The position numbers were made by a program, and so were the translations under genes. From contig NZ_FMBK01000003.1 of the NCBI RefSeq assembly GCF_900095025.1, forward strand, positions 1 to 64,000: DNA of 64,000 nucleotides, read 5' to 3'. Below the pieces are notes generated by a model. That model searched no databases and was not told where the DNA came from. It saw nothing but the letters and a program-made list of their open reading frames with translations. Numbering within the stretch: position 1 is the stretch's first letter; the number at the start of each line of letters is the position of its first letter. The DNA comes from Acinetobacter albensis (GTDB taxonomy: Bacteria > Pseudomonadota > Gammaproteobacteria > Pseudomonadales > Moraxellaceae). Shown here piece by piece: positions 1-8,291 of this stretch.

Positions 1-130
1 TCGAGTAATTTCTACCATCAATCAATGAAAATAATTTCGATCAATCAATCAGTAAAAATCCACACAAGTTGTTCTTCATAAGCTCTTAATGATCTTCTTG
101 CTGATTCGTCACCAGCAAGCTAGGTCGGCT
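1..130 (-). other. probable rRNA operon leader
   Basis: This AT-rich stretch lies downstream (minus strand) of two promoter-like sites and has no coding potential. Read on the minus strand it has the character I associate with the transcribed leader ahead of Acinetobacter 16S rRNA, including repeated TGATTGAT units. The 16S gene itself would lie to the left of the window and is not seen. The call rests on promoter architecture and recollection of Acinetobacter rRNA leaders, not on an alignment. Confidence 0.55.
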
Positions 131-158
131 ATATTACTCTTTATTCATAAAGAGTCAA
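131..158 (-). promoter_or_regulatory. rRNA-type sigma70 promoter (proximal, P2-like)
   Basis: On the minus strand a -35 TTGACT (158-153) and a -10 TAATAT (136-131) are separated by 16 bp. The bases after the -10 are GC-rich (agccgacc), like the discriminator of stringently controlled stable-RNA promoters, and the DNA just upstream of the -35 is AT-rich, like an UP element. It points away from mlaA, out of the window. Confidence 0.6.
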
Positions 159-269
159 CTGGTTTTATTGATTATTTTTAAACTTCTTTAAGATCCCTAG
201 ATTTAACCCTTTAAGCTAAATCCTTGTTTCTCAACAAGTTTTAATCAACATCACCGCCGATGGATGTGC

Positions 270-297
270 ATTCTACAGCATTTTAATCACTACACAA
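270..297 (-). promoter_or_regulatory. rRNA-type sigma70 promoter (distal, P1-like)
   Basis: On the minus strand a -35 TTGTGT (297-292) and a -10 TAGAAT (275-270) have a 16-bp spacer. The site lies about 140 bp upstream of the second promoter and has the same orientation, giving the tandem P1/P2 layout usual for rRNA operons. Confidence 0.5.
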
Positions 298-469
298 CCC
301 CTTTTTTAACGCTTAATGATTGTTTGAGTGATTTTTAGACATTTTATCTTTTTTTCATACACATTTTGATCAAATTTGTTTTAATACTCAGCGGCAAAGA
401 CCTGTTAATATATTTTTACTCATATTTTTAGCTTTAAACACTGGCTTATATAAAGCTCTAGGATTTTTT

Positions 470-1393
470 ATGCATTCTTCTCATTATGTTTGGGCTAGCC
501 TTTTATCTTTGGGGTTAATTTCTCCTGGGTTTGCAAATGATTCAGTTGAGGGTAATAAATCTTCCATTTCATCTATCCCAGCATCATCTCCAACACAGCA
601 GTCTCAATCCCAGCAGTTGCCTCATTTGAAAGCAGCCTTACAAGAATTAAAAAATGTAAAAGCTCAAGATTTGAAAGTAAATGCCAGTGCGAACCAACCA
701 GAAAGCGAAAAAGATCCATTACAACCACTCAACAGACAGATTTATGCTTTTAATGATGTTTTAGATCGCAATATTGCACGTCCTTTAGCTGTTCAATACA
801 AGGAAAAAGTACCTTCTGATGTTCGTGATTCGTATCATCAGTTTCGTAAAAATTTAGGTGAACCATGGAATGCGTTCAATCAACTGATTCAAGGTCGGCC
901 AGTTCGTGCAGCAGAGTCTTTGGGTCGTTTTACTGTTAATACTTTAACGACCCTAGGTTTGGCAGATCCTGCACAGCATCTAGGCTTAAATACTGAAGAT
1001 GAAAATTTCGGTACAACCTTGGGTTATTACGGCGTTCCTTCAGGCCCTTATGTGGTTTTGCCCATTTTCGGCCCAAGCACTTTTCGTGATACTGTAGGAT
1101 TAGCAGCAGATAGTCAGGCACGTTTGCAGAAATATTTATTTGAAGATAATGATGGTCTTTATTGGACAGAACAAACTTTACGTGGCTTAGATGCACGATC
1201 ACAAATTTTAGATGTCGAAGATGTTTTACAAGGCGATAAATATGCTGCTATTCGCGATATTTACTTGCAACGTAAAAACTTCTCCATTGCAGAAAAAAAA
1301 GGACTAGAATCTGAAAATATGTTTATTGATGATGAATTCGATGAGCTTGATAATGGTACAGAACAAGATGACATCGAGAACAATGCTCCATAA
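470..1393 (+). CDS. mlaA: MlaA (VacJ) outer-membrane lipid asymmetry protein
   Basis: MlaA is the outer-membrane component of the Mla system. It removes misplaced phospholipid from the outer leaflet and passes it to MlaC for return to the inner membrane. The family signatures are present: DPLQPLNR near residues 82-89, FGTTLG near 180-185 and a GVPSGPYVVLP...FGPSTFRD stretch near 188-207. The N-terminus looks like a signal peptide (about residues 1-23, ending FANDS). The protein contains no cysteine, so the lipobox of the E. coli protein is missing and the protein is probably cleaved by signal peptidase I. A Ser/Gln-rich linker precedes the domain and the C-terminal tail is acidic. AGGA at 460-463 is the likely ribosome binding site. 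The other mla genes are not in the window. Confidence 0.93.
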   Translation: MHSSHYVWASLLSLGLISPGFANDSVEGNKSSISSIPASSPTQQSQSQQLPHLKAALQELKNVKAQDLKVNASANQPESEKDPLQPLNRQIYAFNDVLDRNIARPLAVQYKEKVPSDVRDSYHQFRKNLGEPWNAFNQLIQGRPVRAAESLGRFTVNTLTTLGLADPAQHLGLNTEDENFGTTLGYYGVPSGPYVVLPIFGPSTFRDTVGLAADSQARLQKYLFEDNDGLYWTEQTLRGLDARSQILDVEDVLQGDKYAAIRDIYLQRKNFSIAEKKGLESENMFIDDEFDELDNGTEQDDIENNAP

Positions 1394-1514
1394 GTCTTAA
1401 TGTTTAATACGCATTTACGTTTTATTTTATTAAAAAGTGATGAATAGAATCTGCCCCTCCTCATCACCAATTTTTTTACATGCGTTAACACTCTCAGGAT
1501 CAAACAATTTTTAT

Positions 1515-2483
1515 ATGTATTTCATTCAACCGACTCGCAATATTCCTTATTTAGATCAGGTAATACGTACGCTTCCTAGTGTACAAATGATTCACATAGA
1601 TGATATTGATTTGTATGATCCTACTATTATTGCGATTGCAGATGTACAGGATTATGTTACTCACCAATGGTCACTGCCGACGATCGTACTTGCCTTTGAA
1701 AATGAAGGTGCTGCTTTAGCTCAAGCTTGGCAGATGGGAGCATTGGCAGGTTGGGTATGGAACAAATTACCGTCTGATCCTGAAGGTGCATTACTCAAAA
1801 TTGATGCTCAATATAAACGTAATCAAGATAGTCGCGATCTTCCGTCGGCTGCTTATTTACAAAAGTGTTTACTGCCTAATCCAATCGAATTAATGAACTA
1901 TAAGGTAGAAACACTGTTTCAACCTTCTGCTTATTTGTCAGGTGATTGGTATGATTACTGGAAAATCAGTGATAAAGAAATCATGTTTTATCTGGCTGAT
2001 GTCTCTGGACATGGCGTCACCAGTAGTTTATTGACTTCGTGGATGGCAGCTTTTCATGGGCGTTCAAAAACACCGCGTGAATTAATTAAAAAATTGAATG
2101 GTATGTTGGTCCAAGAAAATATTGAAAAGCATATTACGATGATTGCCGGCGTTTTAAATCTAGAAACCCATCAATTACGTTGGTCAAGTGCTGGTCACTA
2201 TCCTCCTGCCATTATTTTTGAACCAAATCATCCTCCTAAAATTCTAAATACCAGCAGCTTTCCATTAGGACTTACCGAAGATCTTGAGGTCGAAGAATAT
2301 GAGTGTGTACTCAAACGCCATGCTCGTTTTATTATTTGTTCAGATGGAGCGCTTGAACCTTTTGATGGCGGCTTGAATGAACAATTTGAAAAACTGGTCT
2401 TCCATTTGCAAAATCAATCTTTTCAAGCCCCTGAACATGTTGCAGATGACATTGCGATCTTAAGTTTATGCCGAATGAATTAA
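1515..2483 (+). CDS. gigA: GigA-like PP2C/RsbU-type serine phosphatase with degenerate receiver domain
   Basis: This is a SpoIIE/RsbU-class phosphatase that would dephosphorylate the STAS protein encoded next. The metal-binding PP2C motifs are visible: GDWYDYW (about residues 143-149), ADVSGHG, SAGHYPP, CSDGALE and C-terminal DDIAIL. The first 100 or so residues look like a response-regulator receiver without a convincing phospho-acceptor pocket. The frame is also open upstream to GTG 1437 and ATG 1440, but those have no Shine-Dalgarno. ATG 1515 has AGGA 15 bases upstream, so the start is uncertain. The phosphatase/STAS arrangement matches GigA-GigB of Acinetobacter baumannii, a stress and antibiotic-tolerance pathway. 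That identity is by family and arrangement, not alignment. Confidence 0.82.
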   Translation: MYFIQPTRNIPYLDQVIRTLPSVQMIHIDDIDLYDPTIIAIADVQDYVTHQWSLPTIVLAFENEGAALAQAWQMGALAGWVWNKLPSDPEGALLKIDAQYKRNQDSRDLPSAAYLQKCLLPNPIELMNYKVETLFQPSAYLSGDWYDYWKISDKEIMFYLADVSGHGVTSSLLTSWMAAFHGRSKTPRELIKKLNGMLVQENIEKHITMIAGVLNLETHQLRWSSAGHYPPAIIFEPNHPPKILNTSSFPLGLTEDLEVEEYECVLKRHARFIICSDGALEPFDGGLNEQFEKLVFHLQNQSFQAPEHVADDIAILSLCRMN

Positions 2484-2596
2484 CTATATAATCAATATGT
2501 TAACTTTCAACTAATCAAACCACCACTGTAGACCACTTGAGTCTGCACCAAGCGTATGTGATAATTTTATAATCCTTCTCTGAAAATGGCATTTAT

Positions 2597-3115
2597 ATGT
2601 CAACAGGTCATGTTGAATATGCAAGCTTGAATGGAACGCATATTTTTAAGCTTATTGGCGAAGTGCGTGCCCAATCTTGTATTAGTTTAGACAAACTTTT
2701 GAGTAAAATTGAACAACAATCCAATGTGGTTGGTGCAATCGTAGATTTAACCCAAACTTCATTTATTGACAGTACTGTTTTAGGTGTTCTTGCTAAGCTC
2801 GGTATAAAGCTTAAACAAATTCATCATATTCAGGCCATCATGTTATCGACCAATCCAGATATTACTATTTTGGCCAACAGTATGGGTTTGGGTCAGGTCT
2901 TTGTGATTTTAAATTATTGTGGTGATCCGAAACTCTGCACGCGAGAATTAATCGAAGAACATATTACTCATAATGCCATGTTAAGTACTGTTTTAGATGC
3001 TCATAAAACACTGATGAAATTGAATGAAAATAACCAAAATATGTTTGAACCTTTGGTTAAGCAATTGCAAAAAGAACAAGATAATTTAGAGCAAGTTCCT
3101 CAGCAAAACGTTTAA
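2597..3115 (+). CDS. gigB: GigB-like STAS-domain anti-sigma factor antagonist
   Basis: This is a STAS-domain protein of the SpoIIAA/RsbV type. The segment VDLTQTSFIDSTVLGVLAKL (about residues 49-68) is the family signature, and Ser59 in the DST triplet is the expected phosphorylated serine. A helical, charged C-terminal extension of about 60 residues follows the domain, so the protein is longer (172 aa) than a minimal STAS protein of about 110 aa. It lies 113 bp downstream of the phosphatase and would be its substrate. No partner anti-sigma kinase lies nearby, in keeping with the A. baumannii GigAB system, which has been linked to the nitrogen phosphotransferase pathway instead. Confidence 0.82.
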   Translation: MSTGHVEYASLNGTHIFKLIGEVRAQSCISLDKLLSKIEQQSNVVGAIVDLTQTSFIDSTVLGVLAKLGIKLKQIHHIQAIMLSTNPDITILANSMGLGQVFVILNYCGDPKLCTRELIEEHITHNAMLSTVLDAHKTLMKLNENNQNMFEPLVKQLQKEQDNLEQVPQQNV

Positions 3116-3139
3116 ATCATATTTTTAAAGGTGTGCCCG

Positions 3140-3964
3140 ATGAGTTTACTTTCTGTTGTACAAATGAATTCCCAAGATGATATTGAAACTAATTTCATTG
3201 TGATCGAGTCATTGATACAACAAAGTAAAGCAGCGGGTGCTGAGCTTATTGTTTTTCCTGAAAACTTCATCTGTTTTGCAGGCGGTAAACAACGTGAAAC
3301 TGCGCAGCAGTTTGAAAGTATTCAGCAACGTTTAGAAAAATTGGCACATCAATATCAAATTTGGCTAGTCGCTGGCACACTCCCTTGCCCTTTTCGCCCT
3401 GATGGTTCGACGATCCAAGATGGTCGTGTTCGTACAGTCAGTTTATGTATTAGTCCTGAAGGTACAAAAGCACGTTATGACAAGATACATTTATTTGATG
3501 TACAGGTAGCTGATGCAGTGGGGGGGTACCAAGAATCTCAATTTTTTGAACCAGGCACAGATGTCGTAATCGCAAAAACACCTTTTGGCAATATTGGTCT
3601 AATGGTTTGTTATGATTTACGTTTTCCAGAACTGGCCTTAACTTTACGTCACCAAGGTGCAAATATTTTGACTGCACCATCAGCTTTCACCTATACAACA
3701 GGTCAAATGCATTGGCAGCTCTTATTGCAAGCACGTGCCATGGATAGTCAATGTACTGTTTTGGGTGCAGCTCAGCAAGGTTGGCACGGTCAAAAACGTC
3801 AGACTTGGGGGCATACAGGTGCAACCAATAGTCGTGGTCAAGTTTTAGATATAGTCCACACAGAAGGTACAGCTCTCATCACAGTCCCTTTCGATCTTGT
3901 AGAGCAAGAAAAAATTCGTGAATCTATGCCTTTAATGCAGCATCGCAAACTCATAAACTATTAA
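3140..3964 (+). CDS. carbon-nitrogen hydrolase of the nitrilase superfamily (Nit-like amidase)
   Basis: The Glu-Lys-Cys triad of nitrilase-family amidases is present: Glu in VFPENF, Lys in YDKIHLFD and Cys in MVCYDLRFPEL. The pattern is closest to Nit1/Nit2 omega-amidase or deaminated-glutathione amidase proteins; the natural substrate cannot be told from sequence. The frame opens with a GTG at 3131, but ATG 3140 has AAAGG at 3127-3131 with a spacer of 8, so I use the ATG. It begins 24 bases after gigB ends and is probably co-transcribed with it. Confidence 0.85.
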   Translation: MSLLSVVQMNSQDDIETNFIVIESLIQQSKAAGAELIVFPENFICFAGGKQRETAQQFESIQQRLEKLAHQYQIWLVAGTLPCPFRPDGSTIQDGRVRTVSLCISPEGTKARYDKIHLFDVQVADAVGGYQESQFFEPGTDVVIAKTPFGNIGLMVCYDLRFPELALTLRHQGANILTAPSAFTYTTGQMHWQLLLQARAMDSQCTVLGAAQQGWHGQKRQTWGHTGATNSRGQVLDIVHTEGTALITVPFDLVEQEKIRESMPLMQHRKLINY

Positions 3965-4078
3965 GTATTTTCATTTTACAATCAAATATTCGATATAGAA
4001 AAATTACAAAACAACTGCTTATTATTTCCTGTATATCCCACAGGATAGAAGCTCAAATAAAATTGATAGGGCTAAAAC

Positions 4079-4504
4079 ATGTCTTTAGAAAAAACAGTCT
4101 ATACAGCAAAGGCCAAAGCAACAGGTGGTCGTGATGGGCGTGCTACCTCATCGGATGAAATTTTAGATGTAAAACTGGCTGTTCCTCAAGAGATGGGCGG
4201 TGCTGGCGGTGGAACCAATCCTGAACAATTGTTCGCAGCAGGTTATTCTGCTTGCTTCTTAGGTGCAATGAAATTTGTGGCCAGCCGTGATAAATTGAAT
4301 ATTAGTAAAGATGCTTATATTGAAGGTGAAGTGGGTATTGGGCCTATTCCAACAGGCTTTGGTATTGAGGCTAAACTGAATATTCATTTAGAAGGAATGG
4401 ATCAAGCAGAGGCACAAAAATTAGTCGATGCAGCCCATATTGTTTGCCCATATTCAAATGCAACGCGTGGCAATATTGATGTGACCTTGAATGTGATTAC
4501 CTAA
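4079..4504 (+). CDS. ohr: Ohr/OsmC-family organic hydroperoxide reductase
   Basis: The 141-residue size fits Ohr, a thiol peroxidase that reduces organic hydroperoxides using two cysteines. Both are present, in the segments YSACFLGA and [12 protein letters not shown]. The [20 protein letters not shown] region is typical of Ohr rather than of the longer OsmC proteins. No OhrR-type MarR regulator is adjacent. It appears to be a single-gene unit, with 114 bp upstream of its start. Confidence 0.9.
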   Translation: MSLEKTVYTAKAKATGGRDGRATSSDEILDVKLAVPQEMGGAGGGTNPEQLFAAGYSACFLGAMKFVASRDKLNISKDAYIEGEVGIGPIPTGFGIEAKLNIHLEGMDQAEAQKLVDAAHIVCPYSNATRGNIDVTLNVIT

Positions 4505-4525
4505 ATTTAATAATTTTAGTCGAGT

Positions 4526-4571
4526 CGTCCTATCCTAAAATGACGTATTTATAGTCTCTCAGGATAGGACG
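4526..4571. repeat. perfect 11-bp inverted repeat in the ohr-gspE intergenic space
   Basis: CGTCCTATCCT (4526-4536) pairs exactly with AGGATAGGACG (4561-4571) around a 24-nt spacer. No T-tract follows, so it is not a standard terminator. The rest of 4505-4843 (339 bp) is AT-rich with no gene; a short AGCTT/AAGCT hairpin lies at 4788-4801, just downstream of the gspE stop. Confidence 0.6.
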
Positions 4572-4843
4572 TTTAGGTGAGTCATGATTTACAATCAACA
4601 TCTCTGCTTTTTTTCATTAGACTCAAAAAAACAACCTTAAATAAAATCATAAAAAATCTCACTTATAAGCAAATCTTTAATGACTTATTGTATTTTTCAT
4701 CTTCAAGTAAAATTTAATTGCTTCTTTTCAAAGTTAAATTGAGAAAAATTAAAATTAATTGAGTACATTTTTAAGAGGTAAAAATGCCAAGCTTGATTAA
4801 GCTCAGCAACCCATCCCTCTAGATTAACTCAGATATTTTCGCT

Positions 4844-6331
4844 TTAATCCGCCGCTTCATTCGTCACACGAAGTACTTCTTCTAAAGTCGTTTTACCTGC
4901 TAATACTTTACGTAAGCCATCATCACGAATAGAGCCCGATTGCTGACGCGCATAGGCTTCAATTTCGTACTCAGCAGCATGACCATGAACCAAACGACGC
5001 ATATGATCATCTACAGGTACAATTTCATAAATAGCAGTACGGCCCATAAAACCTGTATGTGAACAATGTTCACAACCTTTAGGTTTCGGCAATTTTAGTT
5101 CAATATTGTTTTGTATCGGCTTAAAAATTTCAATTTCAAATGCATCCGCTTCATGCCATGTTGCACAACGTGGACATAGAGTCCGTACAAGACGCTGTGC
5201 AATTACGCCAATTAATGAGCTTGCCAGTAGAAATGGTTCAATTCCCATATCTTTAAGTCGTGTAACAGCACCAATCGCAGTATTGGTGTGCAGAGTTGAA
5301 AGCACCAAATGACCTGTAAGTGAAGCTTGAACCGCAATTTCTGCAGTTTCTAAATCACGAATCTCGCCGACCATAACAACATCAGGATCTTGACGCAACA
5401 TGGCTTTTAAAGCACGCGCAAAGGTCATGTCTACTTTCGTATTGACCTGTGTTTGGCCAATGCCTTCTAGTTGATATTCAATCGGGTCTTCAGCAGTTAA
5501 AATATTTTTTGAGCCATCATTCAGGTCAGATAAAGCTGCATATAAGGTTGTGGTTTTACCCGAACCTGTTGGCCCAGTCACCAAAATAATACCGTGCGGA
5601 CGATGGACCAAATGAGTCAGTCGTTCATAGTCAGGTTGCATGAGCCCTAAATGGGTCATATTGAGACGCCCAGCCTGCTTGTCGAGTAAACGCATCACCA
5701 CCCGCTCACCATGCGACGATGGCAAGGTTGAAACACGTACATCAACTTCACGGCCTGCCAGTCTTAAAGAGATACGCCCATCTTGAGGAACACGCTTTTC
5801 AGCAATATCCAATCTGGCCATGACTTTAATACGTGACACCAAAAGTGGCGCAAGTTCACGCCGAGGTTGCACAATTTCTCGAAGTTGACCATCAACACGT
5901 AATCGAACGGATAATTTTTTCTCAAAAGATTCGATATGAATATCCGAGGCACCGACACGAATGGCTTCTGAAAGTAAAGCATTGATCAATCGAACAATGG
6001 GAGCATCGTCTTCTTGATCCATCAAATCTTCAGCCTCAGGGACAGAATCTGCCAAACTCAGCAAATCAGGGTGATCTTCTAGACCCGCTGCCACTTGTTG
6101 AGATTCGCCAGTATCGCCTGCGAAGCTCGAACTGAGGAATTGGTGAAATTCTTGTTCACTACACAATTGATGTTGTGCAGAATATCCCAAATAGCGACGT
6201 GCTTCCTGAATCGCCAGCATAGGCGTATTGCTACGACGCATAATAAAAGCCTGATCGCCTTCGTATCGAAGTAATACACCATGGCGTTTAGCAAAACTAT
6301 AAGGTATTTGTAGTTGTTTAAGTATTTGCAT
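4844..6331 (-). CDS. gspE: type II secretion ATPase GspE
   Basis: GspE is the cytoplasmic ATPase that powers the type II secretion pseudopilus. The N-terminal GspE/MshE domain is followed by the ATPase core: Walker A GPTGSGKT near residue 253, the Asp box AEDPIEYQ, Walker B VVMVGEIRD and the His box LVLSTLHTN. A tetracysteine zinc site (CPRC and CEHC) near 390-430 is typical of GspE. ATG 6331 is preferred to the in-frame TTG just before it. No other gsp gene is adjacent, consistent with the scattered type II secretion genes of Acinetobacter. It is divergent from the DUF432 gene. Confidence 0.9.
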   Translation of the reverse strand: MQILKQLQIPYSFAKRHGVLLRYEGDQAFIMRRSNTPMLAIQEARRYLGYSAQHQLCSEQEFHQFLSSSFAGDTGESQQVAAGLEDHPDLLSLADSVPEAEDLMDQEDDAPIVRLINALLSEAIRVGASDIHIESFEKKLSVRLRVDGQLREIVQPRRELAPLLVSRIKVMARLDIAEKRVPQDGRISLRLAGREVDVRVSTLPSSHGERVVMRLLDKQAGRLNMTHLGLMQPDYERLTHLVHRPHGIILVTGPTGSGKTTTLYAALSDLNDGSKNILTAEDPIEYQLEGIGQTQVNTKVDMTFARALKAMLRQDPDVVMVGEIRDLETAEIAVQASLTGHLVLSTLHTNTAIGAVTRLKDMGIEPFLLASSLIGVIAQRLVRTLCPRCATWHEADAFEIEIFKPIQNNIELKLPKPKGCEHCSHTGFMGRTAIYEIVPVDDHMRRLVHGHAAEYEIEAYARQQSGSIRDDGLRKVLAGKTTLEEVLRVTNEAAD

Positions 6332-6425
6332 CAAAGTTTATAATGATGGATAAATTGATTTGAGTGTACTCTAAGCGAATGACAGCGTGAAGTCTGTTTT
6401 TTACTGATTAAGCAATATAGGAAGT

Positions 6426-7253
6426 GTGCTGTTGTTTAAAAATAATGAGCTGGTCGAACCAGATCACCCAAACTTAAAATGGTGGGGTGAATATAACTTT
6501 GAACTTAATCAGCCTAAAGCATGGCAATTTGGTTCTTTATTGTTTCGCTTGACACGTGGGCTTCAAGAGTGGCGGCTGGAGTTTCATCGCCCACAGGTTC
6601 AATATGACTATGAACAAAAATGGCATGAAATCGAAGATCCTAATTTTGGCTTTCCGCAACCTGTCCAAATAGAACGCTATATGTTCAAATCTACTCAAGC
6701 CAAGTTGCAATTGATGCCACGCTTGGCTGATCGCTCGGTTGTCATCAAACCAGTCGATCCCATTTATATTCCTGCGGGGCAGCGCGGTACACTTTATATT
6801 AGTACGCCTTTGTGGATTGCAGGTTTTGTCGAAGGACAAAGAGATCCATTATTTGATATTCCAGTGATTCTGCCAAAAGATACTTGGTTTGGCCCGAACC
6901 ATCGTAGTGGAGAAATTTGCTATGCCACTGCTGTAGACGGTCGTACTGAATTACATCTGTTAAAACCACGTTCTTTTCGTGCAGTTACTCCAATTGAATT
7001 TCACAATACCAGCCATCAACAGTTACGTTTTGACCGAATGAATGTACCTGTTCCAGCCTTGCCACTTTTTTATAGTGAAAGCACAGGACGTTTATGGACG
7101 TCACAAATTAAAGTTTTGCATGAAAGTTTAGACCGACCGCCTCGGATTCGGATCGAAAACCGTACTCCACCGCATGCAGGTGAAGTCATCTATGTTCATC
7201 CACCGCGTTCGGCGGCGGGTGCTTTATTCAATATGTTTGATTCATTTTTCTAA
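6426..7253 (+). CDS. DUF432 family protein
   Basis: The 270-odd residue protein fits the DUF432 family and has no signal peptide or membrane segment. It is rich in aromatic residues and beta-type stretches (for example YIPAGQRGTLYISTPLWIAG). Its function is not known. It ends 9 bases before an MscS-type channel gene, and DUF432 genes are often found beside mscS, so a role in the channel or the osmotic response is a reasonable inference. The start is uncertain: GTG 6426 lies only a few bases after AGGAAG (6420-6424), while in-frame TTG 6432 has better spacing. Confidence 0.75.
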   Translation: MLLFKNNELVEPDHPNLKWWGEYNFELNQPKAWQFGSLLFRLTRGLQEWRLEFHRPQVQYDYEQKWHEIEDPNFGFPQPVQIERYMFKSTQAKLQLMPRLADRSVVIKPVDPIYIPAGQRGTLYISTPLWIAGFVEGQRDPLFDIPVILPKDTWFGPNHRSGEICYATAVDGRTELHLLKPRSFRAVTPIEFHNTSHQQLRFDRMNVPVPALPLFYSESTGRLWTSQIKVLHESLDRPPRIRIENRTPPHAGEVIYVHPPRSAAGALFNMFDSFF

Positions 7254-7262
7254 GGGGATACT

Positions 7263-8189
7263 ATGCCAGATTCGAATATCCCAAAAGAAATTACCAGCAG
7301 TATTAAGGGGATTTTTACCAATATTAATACCGATCGGTTGACTGAAATATTGGTCGCACTGACTTTAGGATTTATTGGGTTCCTGATTGCCAGATTTATT
7401 TCAAATGCATTTATTCGTACTATTGGTTCGCGTTTCAATGCCCATCAGCGACTGGTTTGGCGGCGCGGTATTTTCTATTTTATTTTTCTCATTTTTGTGA
7501 TGGCCAGTCTAAAAGAGGCTGGATTTAAACTCAGTGTCTTTTTGGGTGCGGCAGGTATTTTAACCGTGGCATTGGGTTTCGCCTCTCAAACTTCGGCCAG
7601 CAATTTAATCAGCGGCCTATTTTTAATTGGTGAAGGTTCTTTTGAAGTCGGCGATACGATTCAATTGACCCTAATTCGCGGGCATACAATTGAAGGTGAA
7701 GTGATTTCGATTGACTTATTGTCAGTCAAATTATTGACGCTTGACAATGTATACGTACGCCTTCCGAACGAACAACTCATTCGAGCCCCAGTACACAACT
7801 TGTCTAAATTTCCAATACGGCGTATTCCCATTACTTTAGCCATTAATTTTCATGAAGATATCATTAAAGTTCGTGAAGTTTTAATTGATGTTGCGACCAA
7901 ATACCCTTTGGTTTTGGCTGATCCAAAACCTGCAGTAACAGTGACAGCCTTTCGTGAATCTTCGATTGAACTATTATTTGCAATTTGGTGCGACCGCGAA
8001 AACTTTTTTAAAGTCCGTGATGAAATGCAAGAAAGAATCCGAAATGGATTTTTAGACAATGAAATTGAGATTCCAGTACCTAAAATGGGTTTTGTAGACC
8101 GACCACCAAATCAGCATCTTTTAAATGATGAAGAAGTTGATCAATATACAAATGCAGCAGAAATCAAACGCGAACCCAATTTAAAATAA
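7263..8189 (+). CDS. MscS-family small-conductance mechanosensitive channel
   Basis: MscS channels open under membrane tension and release solutes during hypo-osmotic shock. This one has about three transmembrane segments in the first 125 residues, then the pore-lining helix (GAAGILTVALGFASQTSASN, with the small-residue pattern of TM3), then the beta domain (SFEVGDTIQL) and the alpha/beta cytoplasmic domain. Its length (308 aa) is near that of E. coli MscS (286 aa). AGGGGATA just before the ATG is a strong ribosome binding site. It probably forms an operon with the DUF432 gene and ends at the terminator at 8201. Confidence 0.9.
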   Translation: MPDSNIPKEITSSIKGIFTNINTDRLTEILVALTLGFIGFLIARFISNAFIRTIGSRFNAHQRLVWRRGIFYFIFLIFVMASLKEAGFKLSVFLGAAGILTVALGFASQTSASNLISGLFLIGEGSFEVGDTIQLTLIRGHTIEGEVISIDLLSVKLLTLDNVYVRLPNEQLIRAPVHNLSKFPIRRIPITLAINFHEDIIKVREVLIDVATKYPLVLADPKPAVTVTAFRESSIELLFAIWCDRENFFKVRDEMQERIRNGFLDNEIEIPVPKMGFVDRPPNQHLLNDEEVDQYTNAAEIKREPNLK

Positions 8190-8200
8190 TCCAAATTCTC

Positions 8201-8224
8201 TCCCCCCCTTCAGAGGGGGATTTT
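8201..8224 (+). terminator. terminator after mscS
   Basis: TCCCCC (8201-8206) pairs with GGGGGA (8215-8220) and is followed by TTTTA. It ends the DUF432-mscS unit and lies between convergent genes. Confidence 0.75.
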
Positions 8225-8291
8225 ATTGATCAATATTTAGATCAAATCGTATATTCTACAATCTGATTCAATAAAGATAAGAAAATGTGGA

